Of a DNA stretch of 64,000 bases, positions 47,055-57,887 are shown piece by piece. Source of the DNA: Cryptomeria japonica (lineage: Eukaryota > Streptophyta > Pinopsida > Cupressales > Cupressaceae). The stretch covers positions 532,432,291-532,496,290 of the forward strand of contig NC_081409.1 in NCBI RefSeq assembly GCF_030272615.1, in the 5' to 3' direction. Below the pieces are notes generated by a model, which was not told where the DNA came from, did not search any database, and saw nothing but the letters and a program-made list of their open reading frames with translations. Within the stretch, counting starts at the first letter, position 1, and each line of letters starts with the position of its first letter. The translations under genes and the position numbers were made by a program.

Positions 47055-48107
47055 TGTTGGTATTTTGGTATGGTTTTGTCATTGATGTCAACACCTACTA
47101 AAACACTAGCACTTTGGAGATCCAGCAACATTCACCGGCAAGCAAGTAACTATTGCACAGTTACTGGTATATAGTTCACCGACATGATATAATGATCACC
47201 GACACTTGGAATTATGTGGAAGACACCTGGTAATGTCGAAGACATCATGTGGACACTTTGTTTCGAAGAATTAATCATTGGTATATTCATATTTGCATAT
47301 TTTATTTTACCAACAAATAGGTCTAGGGTTACACCGACAAGTTTATCTTTTCCAGATTAGCATGGCACACTATGAAGATGATTTATTATTGTTGTAAATG
47401 CATTAAGCTGACATGTTTAATTGGTTATTGCATTGGATATTATATTGATTGTAAAATGTTTTATTGTAATATCTTGTAGAGCCGACCTACTAAAATTGGT
47501 CTTAGGTTATGGTATAAATGTAAGATCTTATTTGTAAGATCTAGTGTAGAATGCGAAAAAGAATTGTGTGAAGGTATATGCAAGATTAAGCAGAGCTATA
47601 CATGAAGACACCATTTGAAGGTGAAGCTAGGTTTTTGTAGAAGCATATCAGCATTACACCGGTACTGAATCCAGCATATGGCGATGCTATTTTGTGCAGT
47701 ACATTCTTATTGGATTTAACCATCCAACTGTAGTCAGTGTGACTCCCATTTTGTGATTGAGTAGTGAGCTCTAGGCTGTTGGCCTTTCTGCATGTGCAAA
47801 CCCCATTTATGTACACTAATTATCTATAGTAGTATCATTTGATTGTGGGTAAGGTTTCCCACTGTGGTTTTTCCCCTTACAGGGTTTCCACGTACAAATA
47901 TTGGTGTTATGTGTTGTGGATGACTTTGTATTTATGTTTCATGCATTAATCTTTACCGGTATAGCAATTTACTGTTAACACTATCTACCGACATACTTAA
48001 CTAGTTTACTGATATTAAGCATTAAGTTGGTTAAGTGGTTTTTGGTTTTAATTTATTAGACAACTGATTCGTCCCCCCACCCTCTCAATTCTCTCTGGGA
48101 CCTAACA
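47055..48107 (+). repeat. Copia-2 5' LTR
   Basis: Starts TGTTGGTATTTTGG and ends GACCTAACA. TATAAAT at 47513-47519 is a candidate TATA box, also present in the 3' LTR (57292-57298). The tail has TTTTTCCCCTTACAGGGTTT and a C-run before CTCTCAATTC, typical of these Copia LTRs. Confidence 0.93.
47513..47519 (+). promoter_or_regulatory. Candidate TATA box of Copia-2 LTR
   Basis: TATAAAT, kept in both LTRs. Promoter role inferred from motif and place only. Confidence 0.45.
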
Positions 48108-48109
48108 AT

Positions 48110-48122
48110 TGGTATCAGAGCC
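48110..48122 (+). other. Copia-2 primer-binding site
   Basis: TGGTATCAGAGCC, two bases after the LTR. Exact initiator-Met tRNA type. Confidence 0.92.
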
Positions 48123-48164
48123 TAGTCCTCTTTTTGTAGAAGTTTGACAACTTGACGAGATCCA

Positions 48165-48296
48165 ATGTCTACTAATTATTTCAGGAAGGACAGTCCTAAA
48201 CTTGATGGAACCAACTATGGGATATGGAAGATCAGGATGGAGACACATCTGAATTGCATTGGTAAAGACATCTGAGAAGTTACAAAGAATGGTTAT
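48165..48296 (+). pseudogene. gag: Copia-2 gag N-terminus (part 1)
   Basis: ATG 48165 opens MSTNYFRKDSPKLDGTNYGI followed by WKIRMETHL, the usual start of a Copia gag. A TGA follows GKDI where Trp is expected. The frame is then cut at 48297 by the C2 LTR and resumes after its GTTAT duplication at 52517. Confidence 0.82.
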
Positions 48297-49201
48297 TGTC
48301 ATGCCCAAAATTTAGGGCAAAAACGGAATGATTTTTTTTAAAATACTAATTAATCAACAAGTTCGCTCACACGACATGCGCTAATGTAATTGCCATTTCT
48401 ATATTCGAGCTAATTCTGATACAAACCAAGTATCGAATATTAATTAAATTTTATTTGCAAAAATCTAAATGATTTTATTTTATTTTCACAAGATACCTAG
48501 TCAAAAGATTGATTAAATCAAACTTATTAAAAATAGTTGATGAAGGTAAATTTAATCTCCTATAAGACCTTATAGTCTAAAATCCATTTTTAAATCAATA
48601 ATTTAATAATTGTTTAAAGTGTCTATTAATTCCTTAATAAATGTCTCCCATAAGTTTATTTTTATTAAAAATCAAAGAACCAATTCCTTTTTTTTTTTTT
48701 TTCTATAGTTCCATGTTTGACAACCAACTCTTAATTAATTAATTGATTTACCATCCGCCCTATAAACAACCTTATTATTGATTGTTTAAAAATAATTTAA
48801 ACATTAATACACATAATGTATCTTAAAATATCTTTATTATATGCACCTGAAATAGATATATTTTTCCTTAGCAAATATTAATACAATGTACTCATTTTCG
48901 TTCGAATATTTTAACTCTTAGAAACCCATAAATATCTAATATCTACACCATTCTCAAAACTATATCATATATATATATATGTATATACAACATTACATTA
49001 TATATATATATAATAATATATATAATAATATATATAATAATATATATATATATAATAATATATATATAATAATATAAACATTCATTTATCTATTTTATTT
49101 TTGTGCCTCCAAACCCTAATCCCTTTCTTAATATCCTCTTTATATATAATTTATTATTTTTATTTTTTTTCTTAAAAAAAAAGAACAACACACCTCACCT
49201 A

Positions 49202-49227
49202 TTTACCCTAGCCCTCACCAGGCTAGG
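49202..49227 (-). repeat. Telo-box-like hairpin in C2
   Basis: ACCCTAGCC and GGCTAGGGT face each other around a short loop, at the place equivalent to the C1 hairpin, downstream of the GC island in element orientation. Confidence 0.65.
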
Positions 49228-49348
49228 GTTCCATTTTATTACCCATTTTTTTGCAGGGTGGTGCTCGGCATTTTTTTCTTGCAGGGTCGGTGACGTTCTT
49301 ATTTACCATGCGGGCCGAGTGGGGAAGGCGGTAGGTGAGCCAAGCGTC

Positions 49349-49510
49349 GCCCACTGTGCGCCCATTGTGTGCCCACATAGTGGTGGCGTTGGGTGCCGCC
49401 CACTGTGTGGCCACACAATGGTGGCGCTTCGGCGCCTCCCACTGTGTGCTCACATAGTGGCGGCGTTTCGGCACCGCCCACTGTGTGTTCACACAGTGGG
49501 GTGCGGCCCG
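49349..49510 (-). repeat. GC-rich 38-39-bp minisatellite in C2
   Basis: Units start at 49360, 49398, 49437 and 49476 (plus-strand GCCCACTGTGTG-type starts), with a partial unit before them. Each unit holds an inverted pair CACTGTGTG / CACACAGTG. In element orientation it shares the GTGGGCGGTGCCG core with C1. Confidence 0.87.
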
Positions 49511-49667
49511 AAACCTGCGACAATCCATAAACCCTTCCTTTTTTTTTTTAAGTTAAAAAATAATTTTAAAAAAAAAATTTATATATATATATATATATAT
49601 ATTTCTCAATATATTTTACATGCAAATTTTTTTTTAAAGCAAAAAAAAACAAGGGTATATCATTATG

Positions 49668-49725
<58 letters not shown>

Positions 49726-52516
49726 TTATTTATTTATAACTAATAGTATTATTTCTTTTTCTCAAACTAACATCGTAATCATGAAAGATTTTGTTTTACA
49801 ATTGTAGGAAAGGAAATATAGAAATAAGTATGTTTTAATGGTGATATATTTTCCAGAACTATATTGTACTCTATTGATTTACAAAAAATAGAATTCTAAA
49901 AAATTATTTTTTTAAAACCACAATATGCATGCAACCTAGTTATTGCCTTTCCTATTTATTTATTTATTTTATTTTAAATGCTAAAAGAAAATGAAATAAA
50001 TCTACTGCTAAACTATTTATCATAGCACATTGGAAATATATATATATATATTTTCTGAACTTAGGAAATACTATTTTAGGAATGCATTATACTTTTCTGC
50101 AATAAATACATTCATTGATTTTACAACTAACACAGCAACTACATAAACACCTTTTTTTTTTTTTAACTTAAAATCTAACAGCAAATACAACTCATATTTT
50201 TCTGCAAGTAGAATGAAGATAAAATTCTCAGGATAAAAAGAAGAACACAGATTTAATTAAAACTGATTTTTCCATATTACAAAAAAACTATTGCATGCAA
50301 TTCAAAAGTAACCCCTTTTTTTTTCAAAATGGAAAATAGAAGTATATCTAGCTTTATACAACTCTAAAGATATTCTGCAAAATTACAAGATGTTTCTTTA
50401 TTTAACTACAATAACAGATCTCATGTCTATATTTCAAAATTACAACTCGCCTCTCATTTCAATGAATGAGGGTGTATTTCTTCTATCAAAACTAATAACT
50501 GCAAATGAATTTAGATTTCTTCAACAATAATCTTCTGCAACTTTTCACTTTTCCTATTCTTTTCTCCTGACATTCCTGCATAATAAATCACAATATGACC
50601 ATGGAGTGCTCACCTCCCACCCTAGGCTAACTGGTAGCCACCCCCGAGCTCAGAGAACCAAGCCCTAGATGGGTAACAAACATGCCAACACATAGAAGGC
50701 AGGAAGCACACAAATTTCAAACACACTCCCAACTTGGCTACATTGCACCGCACTTTGGTGATGACCTTTTTAAGGGTGGTAGTGGACCAATACCCTGAGG
50801 AGATCTGCAAGTATGGAAAACAAGTAGCCACCTCATGGCACAATAAATACATCAATAATTTCAACCCCTTATTCCTTATGCCCCCCAAAGGCATTCTAGC
50901 CATATATCCCTCCTTATGACCCCCATTGCACAAACAAGCCATGCAGCAAGGGTCACACAAAGATCCCTTGTGATCGCTCTCAAATGAGAGTCTCTCACTC
51001 GAGGGTTGTCACTGCTACCACCCACAAGATCCTCTTCTCTCCCAAGAGTAAGAGTTCTTGAGAAAACTCCCAAAACACAGACAAAACATAATGCAAAATA
51101 CCAAATGAAATTCTTAAAAAAAAAGACATTCAAGAACACAGATTTCTTACACCAACATACTTCCAAACACATGCATGAAAGAAAACATTTTAAAGAATAA
51201 TGAAACCAACCTTAATTTGCCCAAAGGTAGGATAATATTTGAGGATGAGCTGCCCAATCCATGGATCTTCTTCTTCTACCCTTAGCCAATTTTTCTATTC
51301 AAATCCTTTTCTATTCTAATCAAAATTTTCTTTCAAAAATTCTCTTGTCTCCAAAAATGGAGAGTGGGTGATTACCCTCAAATTCTCAAATTCTTGCTTA
51401 AGAAGCCCATTCTCTCAGTTCTCACAAGTTTCTAAAAACTAAAAAGGAAAGTAAGACAGAATGGGAAAAAGACTCTCATTCAAATAGGAAAGTTTACAAC
51501 TAAGATCAAACTTCTAATTTCAATTTTCGCACAACTCAGAAAAGCCAATTTTTAAAGTGTCAAAAAGGTCACTTAGGAGTAGAAACTTGCCTAAAATTAC
51601 CCCTAACCCTTAGGTATACCTTATGGGCTTTAGGAAACCCTATTAAACTACCCCTAGGTGTTCATTTAACCCATTTTAAACCCCTCTGAAGTTTATTTTC
51701 GGGTCAAACACATGTTGGCCTCTCCAAAGATTCTTTTCCCAAGGTATTTATGACATCACGTTATATTAATTGAAAAAGATATAGTTGAACACTTTCCCAC
51801 CAAGAGACAAAAATAAAAAACATTTAAACTTAAATCCACACATGTCAAGTGACACAAATAAAACACTTTTACAAATTTAAACATGAAATCGTCTCTTGTG
51901 GATTTTACACAATAACTTTAAACAACACTTAACACACATGCAACATATACTGTTACGAATAAAAATACAACACAAACGGGGTGTTGTCTCTCCAAATAGA
52001 CAACCCCTAGCTTACGAACATACATAAGTCTAGGTTTGGTTCTACGTAAATTTTCCATGGTCACATGGTTAATTTCCTGCGCATCTCAATTTACACATTA
52101 GTACTTTCAAATATCCACTTATAATATAATTTCAAAAGAATAACAATACACATCATTACTTGCATACAATTTACATCTGCATAGATTAAATACATCTCTT
52201 ATCAAGCAATATCATATAAGCAATTTCATCCTAATTCACATAAACTTAACCATACATCAAAGTTCTATTATCACAGCAAATTCTAGCAAATTCAATAATG
52301 ACATATATCCTTGAAATATCATCTTATCTAATAATCATGTAGTGTTCTATCTCATAAAGCATATAAGTAAATCATCAAAACATAGCAATGTTATCCAAAT
52401 CCTGAAATCATATAAGTTCTAAGTTTCAAAATGCATCAAAATAAAGTATCCATAATAGTCTAAATATAAAATCCACTGAAATGTCAGACTGAGTCGAGGT
52501 GAGGACTCACAGTTAT

Positions 52517-55500
52517 ACTACTGCTATAGCTGGTCAGACTGCTCCAACTCCTTAGCTAAAGATGAGGAGAATGATTGCAAAGCAAGAGAAGCACTTTTAA
52601 GCACATTATCAGATCAACAAATCATGGGATTATCAGATAGGTCTACTACTAAAGCTATTTGGGATCATTTGGAAACACTGAATGAAGGAGATTCCACAAT
52701 CAAGATTGCAAAACTTGAAAGCTTCTGAGTTAGGTATGAACATCTGAAAATGGAAGAAGATGAAAGGATTTCTGCCTTTATTGAAAGAGTAAATGAAATT
52801 GTTTTGGGTATTAAATGTTGTGGAGGAACCTTGAGTGAGGATGCAATTATTTCAAAAATCTTAAGAGGATTGCCACTGGCATATAAAATGAAGGTTACTA
52901 CTATAAATGAGTTGAGAACAATGCCTAATACATCAGTAACTAGGGATACATTGATTGGAAAATTTTTAGCTTTTGAAATTGAGGAATTTGGTCCTGTTGC
53001 TACTATAAAGACAAATTTGGCCTTCAAAGCATCAACATCATCTGCTCCATCATTTGACAAATTAGATTAGAAAGTCTTTTATACAAGAGAACTTGAAGAA
53101 ACTAGGAAGGAGAATGAAGAGCTTGAAGAACTTGAAGCACTATTTGCAAGGAAAATGCCAAAAGGTCTAGTTGGAAGTAAGTATGAAGGTAAAGCACCCT
53201 TTAAATGTTTTAATTGCAATAAGATTGGTCATATAGACATGCTAGACTAAGAGAAGAAGCTAGAAGAACATACAAACTTAATCCTGAATATCAGAGATAC
53301 AGATTTAAGAAGAACAAAGACAAATCTTGTTACATTGCTGATGAAGGTGTGATTGATGATTCTGATGAGGATCCAGTAGACAATGGATGGGTTTTTGTTG
53401 CTATAACAGAAGTTCAATCGGCACCTACTGCTCAACTGGTAGAACAAGCCCTAGCAGATAAAATTGAAGTAAAGGATGAATGGATCATTGACTTAGGATG
53501 CTCACATCATATGATAGGGGACAAAGGTAAATTCTTGAACTTTCAAGAATACAATTGAGGTTTAGTAAGATCTGGAGATGACAAAGCCTGTTCAATCAAA
53601 TGTAAGGGTACAATATCTCTTGATGGTAAGCATAACACTGACAATGTCTACTATGTTGAAGGATTAAAGCATAATCCTTTAAGTGTTGGTCAATTGGTTG
53701 AGAAAGGATTTTAGTTACAATTTAAGAATGGAAAATGCAAAATCATGAATAGAATTGGTTTGGAAATTGCAACCGGTAATCAGACTAGAGGTAATATCTT
53801 TCATTTGAATAATGGTGAAAAGGCATGCTTGATTGGCATAAGAGACTCTGTCATGTAAACTTTGATTGCATTATGAAGATCAGTACTTCTAAGGCAGTTA
53901 GAGATCTACTTAAAATTGTGAAACCTCAGAATACAATTTGTAAGGAATGTCAATTTGGAAAACAAGTTAGAGCTAGTTTCAAAAGTATTCCAGAAAAAAC
54001 CAATAATGCTCTTGATTTGATTCACACTGATTTATGTGGTCCAGCTAGAACTAAAAGCTTACAAGGTGATAGATATTTCATGCTAATTATTGATGATTAT
54101 TCTAGAATGTGTTGGGTTACTTTTCGTAGAGAAAAATCAGAAGCACTTGGAAAGTTCAAACTGTTCAAAGCAATGGTTGAAAATGAAATTGGTAAGAAAA
54201 TCAAATGTTTAAGATCAGATCAAGGAGAAGAATTCACATCTAAGGACTTTAATACATTTTGTGAAGTGAATGGAATCAGAAGACAGTTATCAGCACCTCG
54301 GACACCACAGTAGAATGAAGTTGTTGAAAGGAAAAATAGAACTATCTTGGATGCAGCAAGAAGTATGTTATCTGAAGCAAATCTACCACGTGTATTGGAG
54401 AGAAGCAGTTAGCACTACCATCTATACATTCAACAAAGTTCACATCAAAGGTGAAACCGGTAAGACCCCTCATGAACTATGGCTTGGTAATACTCCTACT
54501 CTTAAGTATTTCAGAATTTTTGGAAGTAAATGTTATATTAGAAGAGATCAGTATATTGGAAAATTTGATCCTAGAAGTGATGAAGGAATATTTCTTGGTT
54601 ATTCATCTAAGAGCAAGGCATATAGATGTTTTAACAAGAGATTGCAGAAAATCGTTGAGAGTACAAATTTAAAGATTGATGAACAATACAGAGGAACTTC
54701 AAGGTATATAGACTCTGAAGCGGCAACAAAAATTGTGACAAATGAACCTACACTAAATCCACCGGTACAGAATGAAGATCCGGTTACCTCGGTACCATAA
54801 GAGGATTCCATAGTAATTGAAGAACAACAACAAACTAAGACACCTTAGTATGTAAGATTGAATCATTCTAAAGATCAGATAATTGGAAACAAATTTAAAG
54901 GAGTTATGACAAGAGGAAGATTGGCAAATGAAGAGGTATGTCTTATTTCTCAAATTGAACCATCATTTGTTAATGAGGCATGTGAAGACAAATTTTGGAT
55001 TAAAGCTATGGAAGAAGAATTAGGACAAATTGAGAAAAATAATACTTGGACATTAGTTCCCCGGCCTAAAGATAAAAATGTAATTGGAACTAAATGGGTA
55101 TTTAGAAACAAACTTAATGAAGATGGTAAGGTTGTTAGAAATAAAGCAAGACTAGTGTGTAAGGGATATTCTCAGAAAGAAGGAGTTGATTACAATGAAA
55201 CCTTTGCACCGATAGCTAGAATTGAGGCAGTCAGATTATTCTTGGCTTTTGCAGCTCACAAGAACTACAAAGTTTATCAAATGGATATTAAATGTGCATT
55301 CTTGAATGGAGATCTTGAAGAGGAAGTCTATATTGAACAACCTGATGGATTTTCTTTGACAGATGACAATGATATGGCTTGCAAGTTAAGAAAAGCTCTG
55401 TATGGATTGAAACAAGCCCCAAGAGCTTGGTATGCAAGGTTGGATAAGTATCTTTTAAAGATTAGTTTTACTAAAGGAAATGCAGACAATAATTTATATT

Positions 55501-56458
55501 ACAAAATAACTAATGATGACATCTTGATTATAGAAGTATTCATTGATGATATAATTTTTGGAGGAGAAGATGGATTATGTAAGGAATTTTCTATTAAAAT
55601 GCAGCAAGAATTTGAAATGTCTATGATTGGAGAAATAAAATTCTTTTTAGGATTGCAGATTTCATAGACTGATAAACGTATATTTTTGAGTCAATCCAAG
55701 TACCTGAAAGAGTTACTAAAGAAATTTGGAATGGCGAACTCTAAACTGGTAAGCACACCTATGACTACAAATGACAAATTATCTCAAAGGGATGAATCTA
55801 CACCTGTTAATCCAACTAGATACAAATCTATGATAGGAGGTTTACTGTATTTGACACAAACTAGACCTGATATTATGAATGCAGTATGTATTGTTTCTAG
55901 ATTTCAAAGTAATCCTAGGGAAAATCATGAATTAACAGTAAAAAGGATTTTCCGATACTTACAAGGCACTGCAAATCTTGGATTATGGTATCCTAGAGAT
56001 GAAAATTTTGATCTATGTGCATACACAGATGCAAATTGAGCAGGAGATGTGGATGATAGAAAAAGCACCACCACGGAGCATTCTTTCTTGGAAAGAGATT
56101 AGTTTCTTGGTTGAGTAAGAAATAGAGTTGTACATCTTTATCAACAACAGAATCAGAATATGTTGCAGCAGCAACTAACTGTACACATGTACTATGACTT
56201 AAACAAATGTTGAAAGACATAAAGGTTAAATGCAAGGAACCTATTACTATATATTGTGATAACACTACATCAATTGATATATCTAAGAATCCGGTATTAC
56301 ATTCTAAAACAAAACATGTTTCTATCAAACTAAATTTTCTAAGGGAAAAAGTTGAAGAAAAAGAGATAAAACTGGTCTATGTGAATACTAAAGAACAACT
56401 TACAGATATTTTCACAAAACCTTTTCCTAAGGAGACTTTTGAATATCTCAGAGATTAG
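52517..56458 (+). pseudogene. gag-pol: Copia-2 gag (part 2), protease, integrase, RT, RNase H
   Basis: Gag resumes with LSDQQIMGLSD and MEEDERISAFIERV. The zinc knuckle is damaged (CFNCNKIGHIDMLD, about 53205). Protease has WIIDLGCSHHM (53480 region) where DSG has become DLG, so it is inactive. Integrase: HKRLCHVN, CKECQFGK, DLCGPARTKS, DDYSRMCW and LRSDQGEEF (53825-54313), with a frameshift near 54390. [42 protein letters not shown] and FIDDIIFGG (54990-55660). RNase H: 55686-56039 and, after a shift, 56207-56458 ending IFTKPFPKETFEYLRD. Pieces lie in different frames with several stops (52728, 53068, 54311, 54798, 54847, 55664, 56037). Copia order (integrase before RT) is clear. Closest to Copia-1 in gag. 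Non-functional. Confidence 0.9.
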
Positions 56459-56833
56459 CTTGGAGTTATACCACCACTAGTAGAAACTTAGACAGTTGAT
56501 GATTATCATCAACTGGCAGAATTGAAAGACAAATCTTTTACTCCGGTCTTTGATGAAGAAGCTACTCCTCAGGGGGAGTAGTTGGTATATTGAATTGATT
56601 GGTATTTTGTATATGAAATTGGTTTTATTATAACTTTGGCATTTGATGTCAAAGGGGGAGAGATATCTATGGAAAAACACATTATCTTTTAAGAGACTGG
56701 TATTGAAAATCTTTAGATAAACACATGTTGCTCCCAGGGGGAGAGATTGTTGATTTTTGGTATTTGGCATTTCTGCTTTGGCACTTTGATGGTTTTTCCA
56801 TCTTGTGTTGCCATCAATGCCAAAGGGGGAGAT
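56459..56833 (+). other. Copia-2 3' UTR with four polypurine-like blocks
   Basis: GGGGGAG blocks at about 56573, 56654, 56738 and 56825. Only the last (CCAAAGGGGGAGAT) abuts the 3' LTR. The third is followed by GATTGTTGATTTTTGGTATT, an imperfect echo of the LTR start. Confidence 0.75.
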
Positions 56834-57882
56834 TGTTGGTATTTTGGTATGGTTTTGTCATTGATGTCAACACCTACTAGAACACTAGCACTCTGGAGAT
56901 CCAACAACATTCACCGGCAAGCAAGTAACTATTGCATAGTTACTGGTATATAGTTCACCGACATGATATAATGATCAACAACACTTGGAATTATGTGGAA
57001 GACACCTGGTAATGTTGAAGACATTGTGTGGACACTTTTTTTTGAAGAATTAATCATTGGTATATTCATATTTGCATATTTTCTTTTATCAGCAAATAGG
57101 TCTAGGGTTACACTGACAGGTTTATCTTTTCTAGATCAGCATGGCATGCTATGAAGATGATTTATTATTGTTATAAATGCATTAAGCTGACATGTTTAAT
57201 CGGTTATTGCATCAGATATTATATTGATTGTAAAATGTTTTATTGTAATATCTTGTAGAGCCGACCTACTAAAATTGGTCTTAGGTTATGGTATAAATGT
57301 AAGATCTTATTGTAAGATCAAGTGTGGAATGCAAAAAAGAATTGTGTGAAGGTATATGTGAGATTAAGCAGAGCTATACACAAAGACATCATTTGAAGGT
57401 GAAGCTAGGTTTTTGTAGAAGCATATCAACATTATACCAGTACTAAATCCAGCATATGAAGATGCTATTTTGTGGAGTACATTCTTATTGGATTTAACCA
57501 TCCAACTATAGTCAGTGTGACTCCCATTTTGTGATTGAGCAGTGAACTCTAGGCTGATGGCCTTTCTACATGTGCAGACCCCATTTATGTACACTTACTA
57601 TCTACAGTAGTATCATCTGATTGTGGGTAAGGTTTCCCACCATGGTTTTTCCCCTTATAGGGTTTCCACGTACAAATATTGGTGTTATGTGTTGTGAATG
57701 ACTTTGTATTTATGCTTCATGTATTAATCTTTAACGGTATAGCAATTTACTGTTAACACTGTCTACCAACATACTTAACTGGTTTACCGGTATTAAGCAT
57801 TAAGTTGGTTAAGTGGTTTTTGGTTTGAATCTATTAGACAACTGATTCACCCCCCCCTCTTAGTTGTCTCCGGGACCTAACA
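56834..57882 (+). repeat. Copia-2 3' LTR
   Basis: 1049 bp, collinear with the 5' LTR and ending GGGACCTAACA, followed by ATTGC. Confidence 0.93.
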
Positions 57883-57887
57883 ATTGC

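Larger units (their letters stand above)
48297..52511 (-). mobile_element. C2: 4.2-kb solo LTR inside Copia-2 gag
   Basis: Perfect GTTAT duplication (48292-48296 and 52512-52516). Minus orientation: TGTGAGTCCTCACC ... TTGGGCATGACA. 4215 bp, same family as C1 (4302 bp). On the plus strand it shows, left to right, the palindromic end (48303-48318), AT microsatellites (48960-49080 and 49570-49720), a telo-box hairpin, the GC-rich minisatellite, A-rich sequence, a conserved block (about 50600-51060), and the GGGTGTTGTCTCTCCAAATA block (about 51980). No gene is convincingly kept between the two copies. Confidence 0.93.
47055..57882 (+). mobile_element. Copia-2: Ty1/Copia element inside element D
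   Basis: LTRs 47055-48107 (1053 bp) and 56834-57882 (1049 bp), TGTTGG ... CTAACA. Flanks GTTGC (47050-47054) and ATTGC (57883-57887) are a target duplication with one mismatch. PBS at 48110, polypurine tract before 56834, gag and pol in between. C2 is inserted in gag. Without C2 it is about 6.6 kb. About 10 differences over the first 215 LTR bases, mostly transitions. Confidence 0.93.

Noticed and set aside
49103-49807. 234-codon ORF across the C2 GC island and AT runs
   Set aside because: It lies antisense to C2, is made of low-complexity and repeat sequence, and has no counterpart in C1.
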